A stretch of 64,000 bases of DNA, taken from Oscillospiraceae bacterium (lineage in GTDB: Bacteria; Bacillota; Clostridia; Oscillospirales; Ruminococcaceae). The notes below the pieces were generated by a model, which saw only the letters and a list, made by a program, of their open reading frames with translations, had not been told where the DNA came from and did no database searches. Positions 8,931 through 18,400 of the stretch are shown here, piece after piece. Numbering within the stretch: the first letter of the stretch is position 1; the number at the start of each line of letters is the position of its first letter. Where the stretch lies: contig JAFUAD010000060.1 in the NCBI GenBank assembly GCA_017460835.1, positions 1 through 64,000 on the forward strand. The letters are read 5' to 3'. The translations under genes and the position numbers were made by a program.

Positions 8931-9782
8931 GTGCGAACCGTTCCGCGTGTCGCCTGTATCAATGATCTGTCCGGCTTCGGCCGCTGCTCTCTGACCACGG
9001 CGCTGCCGGTGCTCTCTGTCATGGGTGTGCAGGCATGTCCCGCGCCGACCGCTGTGCTCTCCATGCACACCGGATTCCCGCAGTTCACCTTTACCGACCT
9101 GACGGACGGCATGGCGGCTTACTTTGCAAGCTGGCAGGATCTGAAATTTGACTGGATTTACAGCGGATTTCTCGGCTCCGTCGATCAGATCGAGCTGGTC
9201 AGGGACTTTTTCCGGCGGCAGAAGGCGATCAATCCGGACTGCCGGATTCTGCTCGACCCGGTCATGGGCGACGACGGAAAGCGGTACAGCACCTACACCG
9301 AGGCGCTCTGCAATGCGATGCGGCAGCTTGTCGCGGAGGCGGATGTCATCACGCCGAATATCACAGAGGCATGCCTGCTGACCGATACGCCCTATCGCGG
9401 GGAGGCGCTGCACAGTGCAGAGGCCGTTTCGCTCGCGGAAAAGCTGATGACGCTCGGGTGCCGCGCCGCGGTGATGACCGGCATCATTCAGGAAAATGCG
9501 ATCGCAAATCTCACATATTCCGGCGGAAAGGCAGAGTTTTCCCGCGTTCACCGGACAGAGTGCCTGTTCTCCGGAACCGGCGACCTGTTCGCATCGGTGC
9601 TCTGCGGTGCGCTGGCCGGCGGCGCAAGGCTGGATTCCGCCGTTCAGACAGCCGGTATGTTTTTATCCGAGGTGACACAGTACACCTTGCAGCAGAATAC
9701 CCCCGCTGCGGAGGGTGTGCTGTTTGAGCCGCTTTTATGGAAGCTGGGAGGGAATTACCATGAACAAATCCAAAGAAAATGA
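8931..9782 (+). CDS. pdxY: Pyridoxine/pyridoxal/pyridoxamine kinase
   Basis: Phosphorylates B6 vitamers to give pyridoxal 5'-phosphate in salvage. The 283-residue ribokinase-fold protein has the PdxK/PdxY signatures DLSGFGRCSLTTALPVLS at the N-terminus, LDPVMGDDGK near 108 and the anion hole with catalytic Asp in FSGTGDLFASVLCG near 215. The GTG start at 8931 has GGAGG at 8917-8921, 9 bases away. The end overlaps the next start by 23 bases, so translation is probably coupled to the transporter S-component. Related hydroxymethylpyrimidine kinases cannot be fully excluded, but the N-terminal motif favours B6. Confidence 0.9.
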   Translation: MRTVPRVACINDLSGFGRCSLTTALPVLSVMGVQACPAPTAVLSMHTGFPQFTFTDLTDGMAAYFASWQDLKFDWIYSGFLGSVDQIELVRDFFRRQKAINPDCRILLDPVMGDDGKRYSTYTEALCNAMRQLVAEADVITPNITEACLLTDTPYRGEALHSAEAVSLAEKLMTLGCRAAVMTGIIQENAIANLTYSGGKAEFSRVHRTECLFSGTGDLFASVLCGALAGGARLDSAVQTAGMFLSEVTQYTLQQNTPAAEGVLFEPLLWKLGGNYHEQIQRK

Positions 9783-10284
9783 AAAGCTGCTGCATATGGT
9801 CTATGCCGGGCTGTTTGCAGCGATGACCGCCTTGCTGACCGCGACGCTGCATATTCCGGTCGGCAACGGCTATATTCACTGCGGCGACGCCGTGATTTAT
9901 CTGGCGGCTGCGGTGCTTCCGCTGCCGTATGCGGTTTCGGCATCGGCAGTCGGCGGCATGCTCGCAGACCTGCTCTCGGGCTATCCGATGTACGCGATTC
10001 CGACCTTTATCATCAAGGCGCTGCTCGCACTGACCTTCTCGCTGATCGGCGGGGAGCGCAGGCTTTGCGCTAGGCGGTTCGCAGGTATGGTGGTCTGCGG
10101 CATTGTGTCCGTCATCGGATACTGGATCACCGCGGTCGTGCTGTACGGCGGCTGGACGGCGCAGTTCCTCGGCACCGTGCCCGGAAACTGCATTCAGGCA
10201 GTCGGCTCCGGCATTGTCTATGCGGTTGTCGCGATGGCAATGGATCGGATGCGCAATCCTCACTCGAATCTCAGAGTGCTGTGA
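9760..10284 (+). CDS. ECF transporter S component, probably for vitamin B6
   Basis: A 174-residue membrane protein of the energy-coupling-factor substrate-binding type, with about six hydrophobic segments: MVYAGLFAAMTALLTATL, the GNGYIHCGDAVIYLAAAVLP loop-helix typical of these S components, then segments around SAVGGMLADLLSG, IIKALLALTFSLIGG, FAGMVVCGIVSVIGYW and the C-terminal helix. It would bind the substrate and use shared EcfA/EcfT modules encoded elsewhere. The 23-base overlap with pyridoxine kinase points to a B6 vitamer as substrate, as proposed for PdxU-type components; this is inference. SD GGGAGGG precedes the start at 9760. Confidence 0.85.
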   Translation: MNKSKENEKLLHMVYAGLFAAMTALLTATLHIPVGNGYIHCGDAVIYLAAAVLPLPYAVSASAVGGMLADLLSGYPMYAIPTFIIKALLALTFSLIGGERRLCARRFAGMVVCGIVSVIGYWITAVVLYGGWTAQFLGTVPGNCIQAVGSGIVYAVVAMAMDRMRNPHSNLRVL

Positions 10285-10304
10285 TGAGCAATCAGTGAAA
10301 CCAA

Positions 10305-10337
10305 AGAGAGCCTCCTGTGTCAAGCAGGAGGCTCTTT
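10305..10337. terminator. Bidirectional terminator between pdx operon and CE1 gene
   Basis: AGAGCCTCCTG and CAGGAGGCTCTTTT form an 11-bp stem with AAGAG on one side and TTTTG on the other. It separates convergent genes. Confidence 0.8.
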
Positions 10338-10360
10338 TGTGCTGTATTGTTTATGATTGC

Positions 10361-12025
10361 TTATGCCTTGAATAATGCGCGGAAGAAGTTGTAGAACAGC
10401 GGTGTGCCGACGCTGTTGTCGTGACCGGCGCCCGGAACCTCTCTCCAGATATGCTCCGTGCCGTTTGCGGTAAAGAGCTCGTGATACTCCTTCGGGAAGG
10501 TGCCGACGACCGTATCAGCGGTACCGCCTGCGATCATCAGCAGGTAGGGGAGCTGATCGTCAGAGATCTTGAAATCTCCGTTCTGCATACGCCGGTTTGT
10601 GCCCGGAATATAGCTGCCGAGATGATTGGAGATAAAGTTGTCGCTTGCGGGAACGATGCCGGGAGCCGGGCTGGAGGCTGCACAGTAGCCGAACTTATCC
10701 GGCGCCGAGATTGTGCAGTACAGCGACTCTCTGCCGCCCATCGAGAAGCCCGCGATCGCGGTGTTTTCCCTGCCGGTCTTGACAGAATAATGCTGCTCAA
10801 TATACGGCATGAGGCTCTCTGTCAGATCATAGAAGTAATCATCGTAGTGATCCATCATGTCCATATTGAAGTTGAAGCCCGGTGTTGCGGCGCCCGGATC
10901 GGTATACATCTGCGGGAACACGATGATGAACGGCGGAACCTCACCGCTGTCGATGAAGTACGATGCCATTTCCGTGATGCTCCAGTCGGATGTCATATTA
11001 TCCTCATTGCCCATGACGCCGTGGTTCATATACAGAACACAGTATTTCTGAGAGTCGGAATAGCCCTTCGGAACCCAGACATTCGCGGGCTTATCGCGGT
11101 TTGCCTTATTGGAGTGGTAGGTGATCTTCTGCATGCTGCCGGTATTGTTTGCCTTGACATTGGCGGGAACATCCCATGTCAGGCTGTCGCGTACTTTTGC
11201 CATATATTCCTTCGGATTCTGGTGCTCGCCGGAGGGCGGGTCTTCAATGACGGTTGAGCTCTGTGTGGTTGTGGTTGTTTCTGCGGGCGGAGCCATCAGC
11301 AGACGCTTGAGCAGCGAAAGATCGGCTGCATTCAGCGTATCATTTCCGTCGAGGTCTGCGCCGCTCTTGTTGACTGTGACATCATTGCCGAGCAGATATT
11401 TCTGCAATGCGGCAGCATCTGCGCCGTTTACCTGTCCGTCCTGATTGACGTCGTCGCGCTTTGCTTTGATTTCGGTTCCGCCGCCGGGTGTAATGGCGAC
11501 GCCGTCTGCTGCAATGGCGATCTCATCGACATAGAAATCGCAGGTCGATTCCGCGGTTTCGATGTAGAGCACCAGATTGGTCGCGCCGGACGGGATCGTA
11601 TAGGATGTGTTGGTGAGCGCCGTCCACGATCCGGAGATCACGCTCTTTTCTGCAATGCTGTCATACACGGTGGTGCCGCCGGAGCTGTACTGAAGCAAGA
11701 ATTTGAAATCTACGGCAGCGGGTGTGGCCTTCTGCATGACCTCAACGCTGAAGCTGTATGCAGTGCCGGGCTTGAAGGTGTCGGTGCTGAGGCTGTGTGA
11801 GATTCCGTTCCATGCGGCAGTTCTGCCGGAAATGCTTGCCGAGCCCGTGCCGGCAAAGGAGGCAGAGGTCGTCGCTGCAACGGTTTCGCTTGCTCTGGCG
11901 CCCCAGCCGTCCAGTCCGGATTCAAAATCCGCATGCAGAAGATACTCTGCTGCTGATACCGGGAAGGCTGCGGCAGCCTGTGTCAGAAGACACACTGCGG
12001 TCAAAACAGAGATGAGTTTTTTCAT
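10361..12025 (-). CDS. Secreted CBM22-dockerin-CE1 esterase (feruloyl or acetylxylan esterase)
   Basis: An exported 554-residue hemicellulose esterase. Order: signal peptide 1-26; a CBM22-like beta-sandwich about 27-175 (LHADFESGLDGW); type I dockerin about 188-245 with calcium loops DVNQDGQVNGAD and DLDGNDTLNAAD, each followed by a KYLL/KRLL helix; Thr-rich linker; CE1 alpha/beta-hydrolase about 265-554. The nucleophile is in GFSMGGRES, the acid is likely in the GGTADT region and the histidine in GAGHD. It probably removes feruloyl or acetyl groups from xylan while bound to a cellulosome scaffold. The dockerin between CBM and catalytic domain resembles clostridial XynY/XynZ arrangements. AAAGGA lies 7-12 bases before the start. 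Confidence 0.92.
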   Translation of the reverse strand: MKKLISVLTAVCLLTQAAAAFPVSAAEYLLHADFESGLDGWGARASETVAATTSASFAGTGSASISGRTAAWNGISHSLSTDTFKPGTAYSFSVEVMQKATPAAVDFKFLLQYSSGGTTVYDSIAEKSVISGSWTALTNTSYTIPSGATNLVLYIETAESTCDFYVDEIAIAADGVAITPGGGTEIKAKRDDVNQDGQVNGADAAALQKYLLGNDVTVNKSGADLDGNDTLNAADLSLLKRLLMAPPAETTTTTQSSTVIEDPPSGEHQNPKEYMAKVRDSLTWDVPANVKANNTGSMQKITYHSNKANRDKPANVWVPKGYSDSQKYCVLYMNHGVMGNEDNMTSDWSITEMASYFIDSGEVPPFIIVFPQMYTDPGAATPGFNFNMDMMDHYDDYFYDLTESLMPYIEQHYSVKTGRENTAIAGFSMGGRESLYCTISAPDKFGYCAASSPAPGIVPASDNFISNHLGSYIPGTNRRMQNGDFKISDDQLPYLLMIAGGTADTVVGTFPKEYHELFTANGTEHIWREVPGAGHDNSVGTPLFYNFFRALFKA

Positions 12026-12108
12026 AGAAACTATCCTTTCAGAATTTTTTTGATCCCCCCTGAAAGAAAAAGTTTATGTTTGACCATTTTTTATATCTAT
12101 CTGATGCT

Positions 12109-12117
12109 ATCATACCA
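12109..12117 (-). promoter_or_regulatory. Extended -10 promoter for the CE1 esterase
   Basis: The minus strand reads TGGTATGAT, an extended -10 element; no good -35 box is seen. The leader would be about 75 bases. Confidence 0.4.
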
Positions 12118-12175
12118 GATTTTCGGATAAGTTTCACTGTAAAAAACACAGATTTCAAGCACAATCCGCCGCGGA

Positions 12176-15100
12176 TTACGGCTCTGCACCGGCCTTCCGG
12201 ATGTTGTCGATATCCTCGGTCGTGCCGCCGCCGGTGTCATCGGCCGCGCGCATCCTGCCCTGCTCCACAAGCCGCAGGAAGGCATCGACGACCTCGGAGG
12301 AAAGCTGTGTGCCGCTGCTTCCCTTGATGATCGAGACCGCCTTGTCGAAGTTCATGCGCTTGCGGTAGGGGCGGTCGGAGTACATCGCATCGAAGGTATC
12401 CGCGACGGCGATGATCTTTGCGACAAGCGGGATCTCCTCCTCTGTGAGCCCGTTCGGATAGCCCTTGCCGTCCGGGCGCTCGTGGTGCGCGCCGGCGCCG
12501 ATCGAGAGCTCCGGCATGATGCTGATATCCTTCAGAGCATTGCTGCCGAGCTCGGAGTGCGATTTGATGACGCGGAATTCGTCGTCGGTTAGCTTGCCGT
12601 TTTTGTTGAGCACCTCCGCCGGCACGCCAATCTTGCCGATATCGTGCAGCAGCGCGATACAGTAATACTGTTCGATCGTTTCCTCATCAAGCCCCATCTC
12701 GCGGCTCAGCATGACCGTGTACTCCGCAACTCTCGCGGAGTGGCCGTTTGTGTAGCGGTCCTTCATATCAATGACCTTCGAGAAGGCCTCAACGATCTCG
12801 CGGGTGAGCTGCTTCTGCTGCTCATTGCGCTTTTCGGCGGCCTCTGTGCGGCGGCGGATATAGAGCCGGATCAGCACGGCGAGGATTGCTGCGCCTGCGA
12901 GAATCATGAGGAACCGCACCCAGAACATTTCATAAAGGTGCTTCTGCTTTTCGATCGTGACGGTGAGCTCCTTTTTGCTCATGCCGTGCGGGTCCTGAAT
13001 TTCCAGATAAAAGCGGTAGGTGCCGCCGTGCAGGTTTGTGTAATCCTGCGCGGAGAGGTCGCTGCGCAGGACGGTGACCGGCTTGGTATCGAAGCCGATC
13101 AGCCGGTAGGTGACCTGCGGATTGATGAGCGAATAGTTATAGACATAGCTGTAAATCGTGACCTTTTTTGTCGATGCCGGGACGGTGAATTTGCCGTTGG
13201 TATCCGGGTAGAGGGGCTTGCCGTCCGCTTCGAGAAACGGCACAGCGAGCTTCAGCTCATTGACATTCTCGAACGGAATCTCAATATTGACCTTCGCGAT
13301 GCCGGTTGTGCCGGCGATGTAGAGATCGCCGTTTTCGGTCAGCTCGCTGTAAGAGTTGGAGGTCGAGATGCAGGGCATGCCGTTGTCGCCGTTATAGAAC
13401 AGATACGAAATCTCCTCATTCTGCAAAAGCTGATCGGTGTCTGCGACATAGATGCCGTTGCTGCTCAGTACCCACATCTCATTCCGGCTGTTTTCGTACA
13501 AATCGAAATTGTTGGAGTACGGGAAATTCGTGACCGTCGTGATCTGATAATCCGCCGTCATATACGCGGGCGAATTGCTGGTGACGATCCAGTAAAGGTC
13601 GCGCTTGACATCCTTCTTGATGCGCATGACCACATCGGAAAGCAGGCCGTCATCCGTGCCGTAATGCGAGACCTTACGCCCGTTGATGACATAAATGCCG
13701 CCGCCGTCCGTGCCGAGGATGTATGCACCGTCAACGCCCTCCGTGACGGTCAGAATCTCCGTATTTGCGATCTTATCGGATTCCCCGTGGACTGCGACGA
13801 CCCGGTCACCCTCAATGACCGCGACGCCGCCGGTGCAGGCTGCGAGGAATCTGCCGTCTACGCATTCATAAACCGCACGGACACGTTCCGAGGGCATGCC
13901 GTCGGCTTCGGTGAAGCGCAGTAGTGCGCCGTTGTCATAGCGCAGCAGCCCCTCCTCTCCGAAGGTCGAAAACCACAGTCGATTCTGACTGTCGCGGATG
14001 ATTGAGCGAATTTTGCTGTCCTTCAGCGTCTCGACGAGATTCGTGTCCCCAAAGACCTTGCCGGAGGCACTGCGCGATTCGGTGACCGGGAGGCAGTCGG
14101 CGGTGCTGCCATCCTCCAGAACCAGCAGACCGGTATTCTTCGTGCCGACAAGCAGCTTGTCACCGTACATGCAGGTGGAATACACGACCTCCGGGCTAAG
14201 CCGACAACGGTCAAAGACATCCGTAAACTGGTCGGGGACTATTTTCATGACGCCCTGCTGCGAGGAGACAAACCACAGATTCCTCTGGTAATCGGACATC
14301 ATGCCCTCGATCGCTGTATTCATCGGAATATTCCGGATATAGACGAAATTGTCATCGGTCAGAAAGCCGATTCCGGTATCGGTGCAGAGCCAGATCAGGT
14401 CTCCGGCAAGGGCGATATCATTGATGTAATTGCAGGGGGAAATGTCGATTCTCTTGAGCATCGGCACATTCCCGCTGAACCGGACATAGTACAGATCGGA
14501 GCCCTGACTGCCGACATAGGCGCAGTCCGGATTCTCTGGGTCGGGCAGGATCGCGTGGATATCGGAGATGCGCGTTTTGGAGGAATCATAGAACCAGAGC
14601 AGCTCGCGGTCGCGCACAGCGAAAACTGCGCCGTTTTTCGTGACGCCGTAAACGGTATCGCCGCAGATGCGGAGCATCCGGATATATTCATCCCGAATCT
14701 GCGGATCCTGCATCATTTCGAGGTGCATGTCGGCATCGACGAGCGCAAGGCCTGCGGTCGTGCCGAGATAGATCGTGCCGGCGGGGTCCTCGGTAATGGA
14801 GCGCACGGAGAGCGAGGTCAGCCCGTCAGCCTTCCGGAGCATTGTAAATGTGCCGTTTTCCATCACTGCGGCGCCGCTGTCATTGGTGCCGACCCAGAGC
14901 CGGTTCCGCGAATCGACAAACAGGCTCAGCACGCTGGCAAGACCGGATGTGGAATCCATCCGCTCGAAGGTGTTGCCGTCGTACCGGATCAGGCCGCTGT
15001 AGCTGCCGATCCAGATAAAGCCTTCCTCGGTCTCGGCGATCGCGTTTGCCTCGGAGGTCGGCAGGCCGTTTGAATTGTCATACAGCACGGCGGAGTAGCC

Positions 15101-15286
15101 GTCACCCGTGCCGGTCAGATCGACCGCGAGCTCCTTTTCCGTATGCCCAGCTGCCTTGCTATCCTCGGCAGAGGCGGCAGTGCCCCCGCACAGTGCGGCA
15201 GTCTGCAACAGAATCAGGAACGCTGTCATCAGGCAAAGCCGGATGAGCCCGGCACGCATTCTACGCTGTTGTTTGATTCGTTTCAC
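12176..15286 (-). CDS. Reg_prop beta-propeller sensor with HD-GYP c-di-GMP phosphodiesterase
   Basis: A 1036-residue transmembrane sensor. An N-terminal signal anchor (about 14-35) is followed by extracellular two-component-regulator propeller repeats (e.g. EGFIWIGSYSGLIRYDG, RLWVGTNDSG, TIYLGTTAGL) to about 680, a Y_Y_Y-type beta domain, one membrane helix near 800, a short Glu/Arg-rich helix and a complete HD-GYP domain: LLHDIGKIGVP near 882 and HHERPDGKGYPNGL near 938, followed by VADTFDAMYSDRPYR. All HD-GYP metal and signature residues seem present, so it should hydrolyse c-di-GMP in response to an external, possibly carbohydrate, ligand. Start GTG at 15286 with AAAGGA 9 bases upstream. 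Coupling a propeller sensor to HD-GYP rather than a kinase is notable. Confidence 0.92.
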   Translation of the reverse strand: MKRIKQQRRMRAGLIRLCLMTAFLILLQTAALCGGTAASAEDSKAAGHTEKELAVDLTGTGDGYSAVLYDNSNGLPTSEANAIAETEEGFIWIGSYSGLIRYDGNTFERMDSTSGLASVLSLFVDSRNRLWVGTNDSGAAVMENGTFTMLRKADGLTSLSVRSITEDPAGTIYLGTTAGLALVDADMHLEMMQDPQIRDEYIRMLRICGDTVYGVTKNGAVFAVRDRELLWFYDSSKTRISDIHAILPDPENPDCAYVGSQGSDLYYVRFSGNVPMLKRIDISPCNYINDIALAGDLIWLCTDTGIGFLTDDNFVYIRNIPMNTAIEGMMSDYQRNLWFVSSQQGVMKIVPDQFTDVFDRCRLSPEVVYSTCMYGDKLLVGTKNTGLLVLEDGSTADCLPVTESRSASGKVFGDTNLVETLKDSKIRSIIRDSQNRLWFSTFGEEGLLRYDNGALLRFTEADGMPSERVRAVYECVDGRFLAACTGGVAVIEGDRVVAVHGESDKIANTEILTVTEGVDGAYILGTDGGGIYVINGRKVSHYGTDDGLLSDVVMRIKKDVKRDLYWIVTSNSPAYMTADYQITTVTNFPYSNNFDLYENSRNEMWVLSSNGIYVADTDQLLQNEEISYLFYNGDNGMPCISTSNSYSELTENGDLYIAGTTGIAKVNIEIPFENVNELKLAVPFLEADGKPLYPDTNGKFTVPASTKKVTIYSYVYNYSLINPQVTYRLIGFDTKPVTVLRSDLSAQDYTNLHGGTYRFYLEIQDPHGMSKKELTVTIEKQKHLYEMFWVRFLMILAGAAILAVLIRLYIRRRTEAAEKRNEQQKQLTREIVEAFSKVIDMKDRYTNGHSARVAEYTVMLSREMGLDEETIEQYYCIALLHDIGKIGVPAEVLNKNGKLTDDEFRVIKSHSELGSNALKDISIMPELSIGAGAHHERPDGKGYPNGLTEEEIPLVAKIIAVADTFDAMYSDRPYRKRMNFDKAVSIIKGSSGTQLSSEVVDAFLRLVEQGRMRAADDTGGGTTEDIDNIRKAGAEP

Positions 15287-15343
15287 GGATTCACGTCCTT
15301 TCCGGTTCGGAAGAAACCTGCAAGCAAATGAATATACAGTTAT

Positions 15344-15352
15344 ATTATAGCA
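15344..15352 (-). promoter_or_regulatory. Extended -10 promoter for the HD-GYP gene
   Basis: The minus strand reads TGCTATAAT, an extended -10 element about 58 bases upstream of the GTG start; the -35 region is poor. Confidence 0.5.
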
Positions 15353-15456
15353 CAAAATCGCTCGTTTGCATTTATATGGAATCAGAAAAGGTGAACTTTG
15401 TAGCATCTCACAAAAGCACCGCAATAAGCCCCATACTGAAACAGCACCTTAACCAA

Positions 15457-15487
15457 AAGAGCCCCCGGAATTTCCCGGAGGCTCTTG
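15457..15487. terminator. Terminator after the PAS-kinase-like gene
   Basis: AAGAGCC-CCCGG pairs with CCCGG-AGGCTCTT around an AATTT loop; A and T runs on both sides. It closes the minus-strand gene that ends at 15495. Confidence 0.7.
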
Positions 15488-15494
15488 CTTGTGA

Positions 15495-18400
15495 TTATGA
15501 TGCATGGAAGATCGCCTGCATTTTTTCTGCGAGGCCGGAGCGGAACACCGGCGTGGTCAGATAGATCGCATCGTTTGACTTGGCATTTCCGTGATTCTGC
15601 GGGGCGTCGCCGATGACCATGATCGGCGTATCCGGGACGAGCGCGTGCAGCTTTTCCAGCGGCGCACCGCTCTGCCGGTTCAGGTCAGACTGCCGCAGCA
15701 TCAGAAGCTCGCAGGTTTTGTTCTGCTTCTCCAGCAGGCTCAGATAGGCGCAGACATGGTCAAAATCCGCCTGCCATTCGAGCTGCATGCCGGTCTCGCG
15801 CAGCATCTCCATTGTCGCGCCCGCGGTCGTCTGGTTGGAATCCCAGACCAGCGCCGACTTGCCGAAGGTGCGCCGAACCGGAAATACCACCTGATTCGGG
15901 ATAAACGAGAACGGAAGCCGGAGCATAATTGCGGTCGCGTGCGCGGGGAGCTTGACAAATTCCAGCGTGCCGTCCATCAGGGCGATCAGGCGCTTGCTCA
16001 GATAGGTGTTGTGCTGATCGAAGCCCGACTGGTTCAGCATCAGCGTATCCTCAATGGATTTCAGCGGATCGTCGTCCGGTATCGGCGAGAGCAGCCCGCT
16101 CTGGATATCCTGCGAGACGCTGTCGCCGCTGGTAATGAGCGAAAACTCGTACATTGCCTTCCGCTCCTCGCCGGGGATCGCCGCCTGCGAGAGCTGGAGC
16201 GTGATGCTGGAGCCAAAGGGCAGCGAACGGATCACATTGACGAAGATATTGTCGATCAGATAGGTCAGCCGCTGCCGGTCGCAGAGGATGTGCTCCTGCG
16301 TGACATGGCTGGTATATGCGGCAATTTTCAGGCTCTTTTCGCCGAAGATCTGTGCGGTATCCTGCTTCAGCTTCCGGAACAGCACCGGCAGGCTGACCGG
16401 CTCCTGAATCAGCGGAAGCTGATTGTTTTCGAGCAGCAGCATATCCTTCGCGCATTCCGTCATCGCGGAAAGGCGCTCATATGCCGTAAACATCGAGCGG
16501 AAATCCTTGCGGACATCCGTTTTGTTGTTCATCTCCTGCGGCAGATCGTGCTCAAGACGATCGAGCGTCGCATAGATCTGATTCAGCGAGAGCTGGAAGC
16601 TGCTGGCGATATTCAGGAACACATGCGCCTTGCGGATGCGGGAGCGCTCCTTTTCGCGGATGCTCTGCTGGAGCTGCGCTTTGGTATCCTTCAGCTCATG
16701 GAGCTGTGAATCGCGCTTGCAGATCTCGTCGTTGACATCCTCGATATAGCTCATGATATAGGCTTTTCCGTTTTCGTCGCGGAAAAAGCGCAGGCAGATA
16801 TTGCACCAGAGAAACGTCCCGGTTCCGTCCGGATCGACGAGGAACAGGTGCTTGATCTGCTCCTTTCTCGCTCTGGCGGCAATGAGAATCTGCTCATACG
16901 AGAACAGCGCGGCATACTGCTTTCTCTGCTCCGGGTGGATGTGCTTTGCCGGGAATTCCGCACAGTACCGGCTGAACGGCATTTCATCCCGGACAGGCAG
17001 ATATTCCTTGTCGCGGATCTCGTAGTGATAGAGCGTATCGGAATCGAGATCGACCTCGATGACCTTGCGGAAGGAATCCTCGATCATCATGCCGAATTTC
17101 CGGCGCAGGACAAGCTGCTCATGCTCGGCGCGGTTCAGCTCGTCGCGGCTGCGCACCTCGTCGTCGATATCGGCGATATAGGTCATGGCGCGGAGCCTGC
17201 CGTTGTCCTCCTGCATATAGACCTCAGCGCGGGCATAGCGCCAGCCGGCATCGGTTTTCGTCCGGTAATCGACCGTAAGCTGCGTTTTCCCATTCCGGAA
17301 GGCCTCCTCCGCAGCACGCGGCAGCAGCGTCATGGCGACGCGCTTATAGTCCTCCGGGTGGCAGTGCGGCATGATGATCCGCTCAAAGAACTGTCCGAAG
17401 GGACATTCCATCGGCGGCATAATGAGGTGATTCGCGATCCGGTAACATCGTGCGATCTGCTTCCGGTAGTCGCTTTCAATGAACCAGATAAACCGGTTCT
17501 GAATCAGCGTGTGGAACTGGTTTGTCAGGGCATCGCGCTTGCGCTTTGCCTTCAGCTCCTTCTGCTTTTGCGCATCAATATCCTGCACGGCATAGACCGC
17601 CTCGGTCGGCATTTCATCCTCATACTGCACGAAGGTGAAGACCGAGCGCGTCCAGCGCGGATTGACGTCCGGGTCCTGCTGCGGCGCGACTCTGCGGTAT
17701 TCAAAGCTCAGTCTGTCCTCCGATTCCGCGGCGAGCTGATGCAGGCGGTTCAGCGATGCAAATTCCTGAAGGGCAGCCCTGTCCTCCGGATGAACATGCC
17801 GGAGCAGCTCAGCGGAGAGTTCATCGAACTGATAGACCTTATCGAATGCAAAATACGGCTTTAGGTCACTGTGAATCGCGCAGACGACCGTTTTGCCGGT
17901 TTTGAGGTCGATGTGCAGCATCAGCCGGAAAATATCGGAGATGCTGGAGAGAATATAGCTGTTGCGGAGCGAGAGCGCCTCCAGCTCGGACTGATAGCGG
18001 TCGGAGCGCTCCTGCTGCAAATGCTGCTCATTGCTGTCCTTGCCGAGCAGCAGCACGATATTGGCATTGACGACGGCCAGCGAGAAGCTCGCCCAGCGGT
18101 ATTCCTCGTCCGAGAGCCGGCGGACCGTACAGGTCGGGGTCGTATTCGCCTCAAGGAACAGGTGAAGCTGCTCGACGGAAAATGCCGCAAGGAACTGCTC
18201 GCGGTCCTCCGGATGGATCACAGCCTCCGCATAGCGGGCGATATAATCGAGGAACGACGGGAATTTCGCCTGTGTGTTCATCAGCGGGTTCTTGTCGCTG
18301 ATGACAGAGGCGCGCATGGTTTCGAGATCGACGCGCAGCGCGGTGAAGTATGCCGAGGTCAGGACGGCCTTCATCATTTGCAGCGCCTCGGGCGGGGGGC

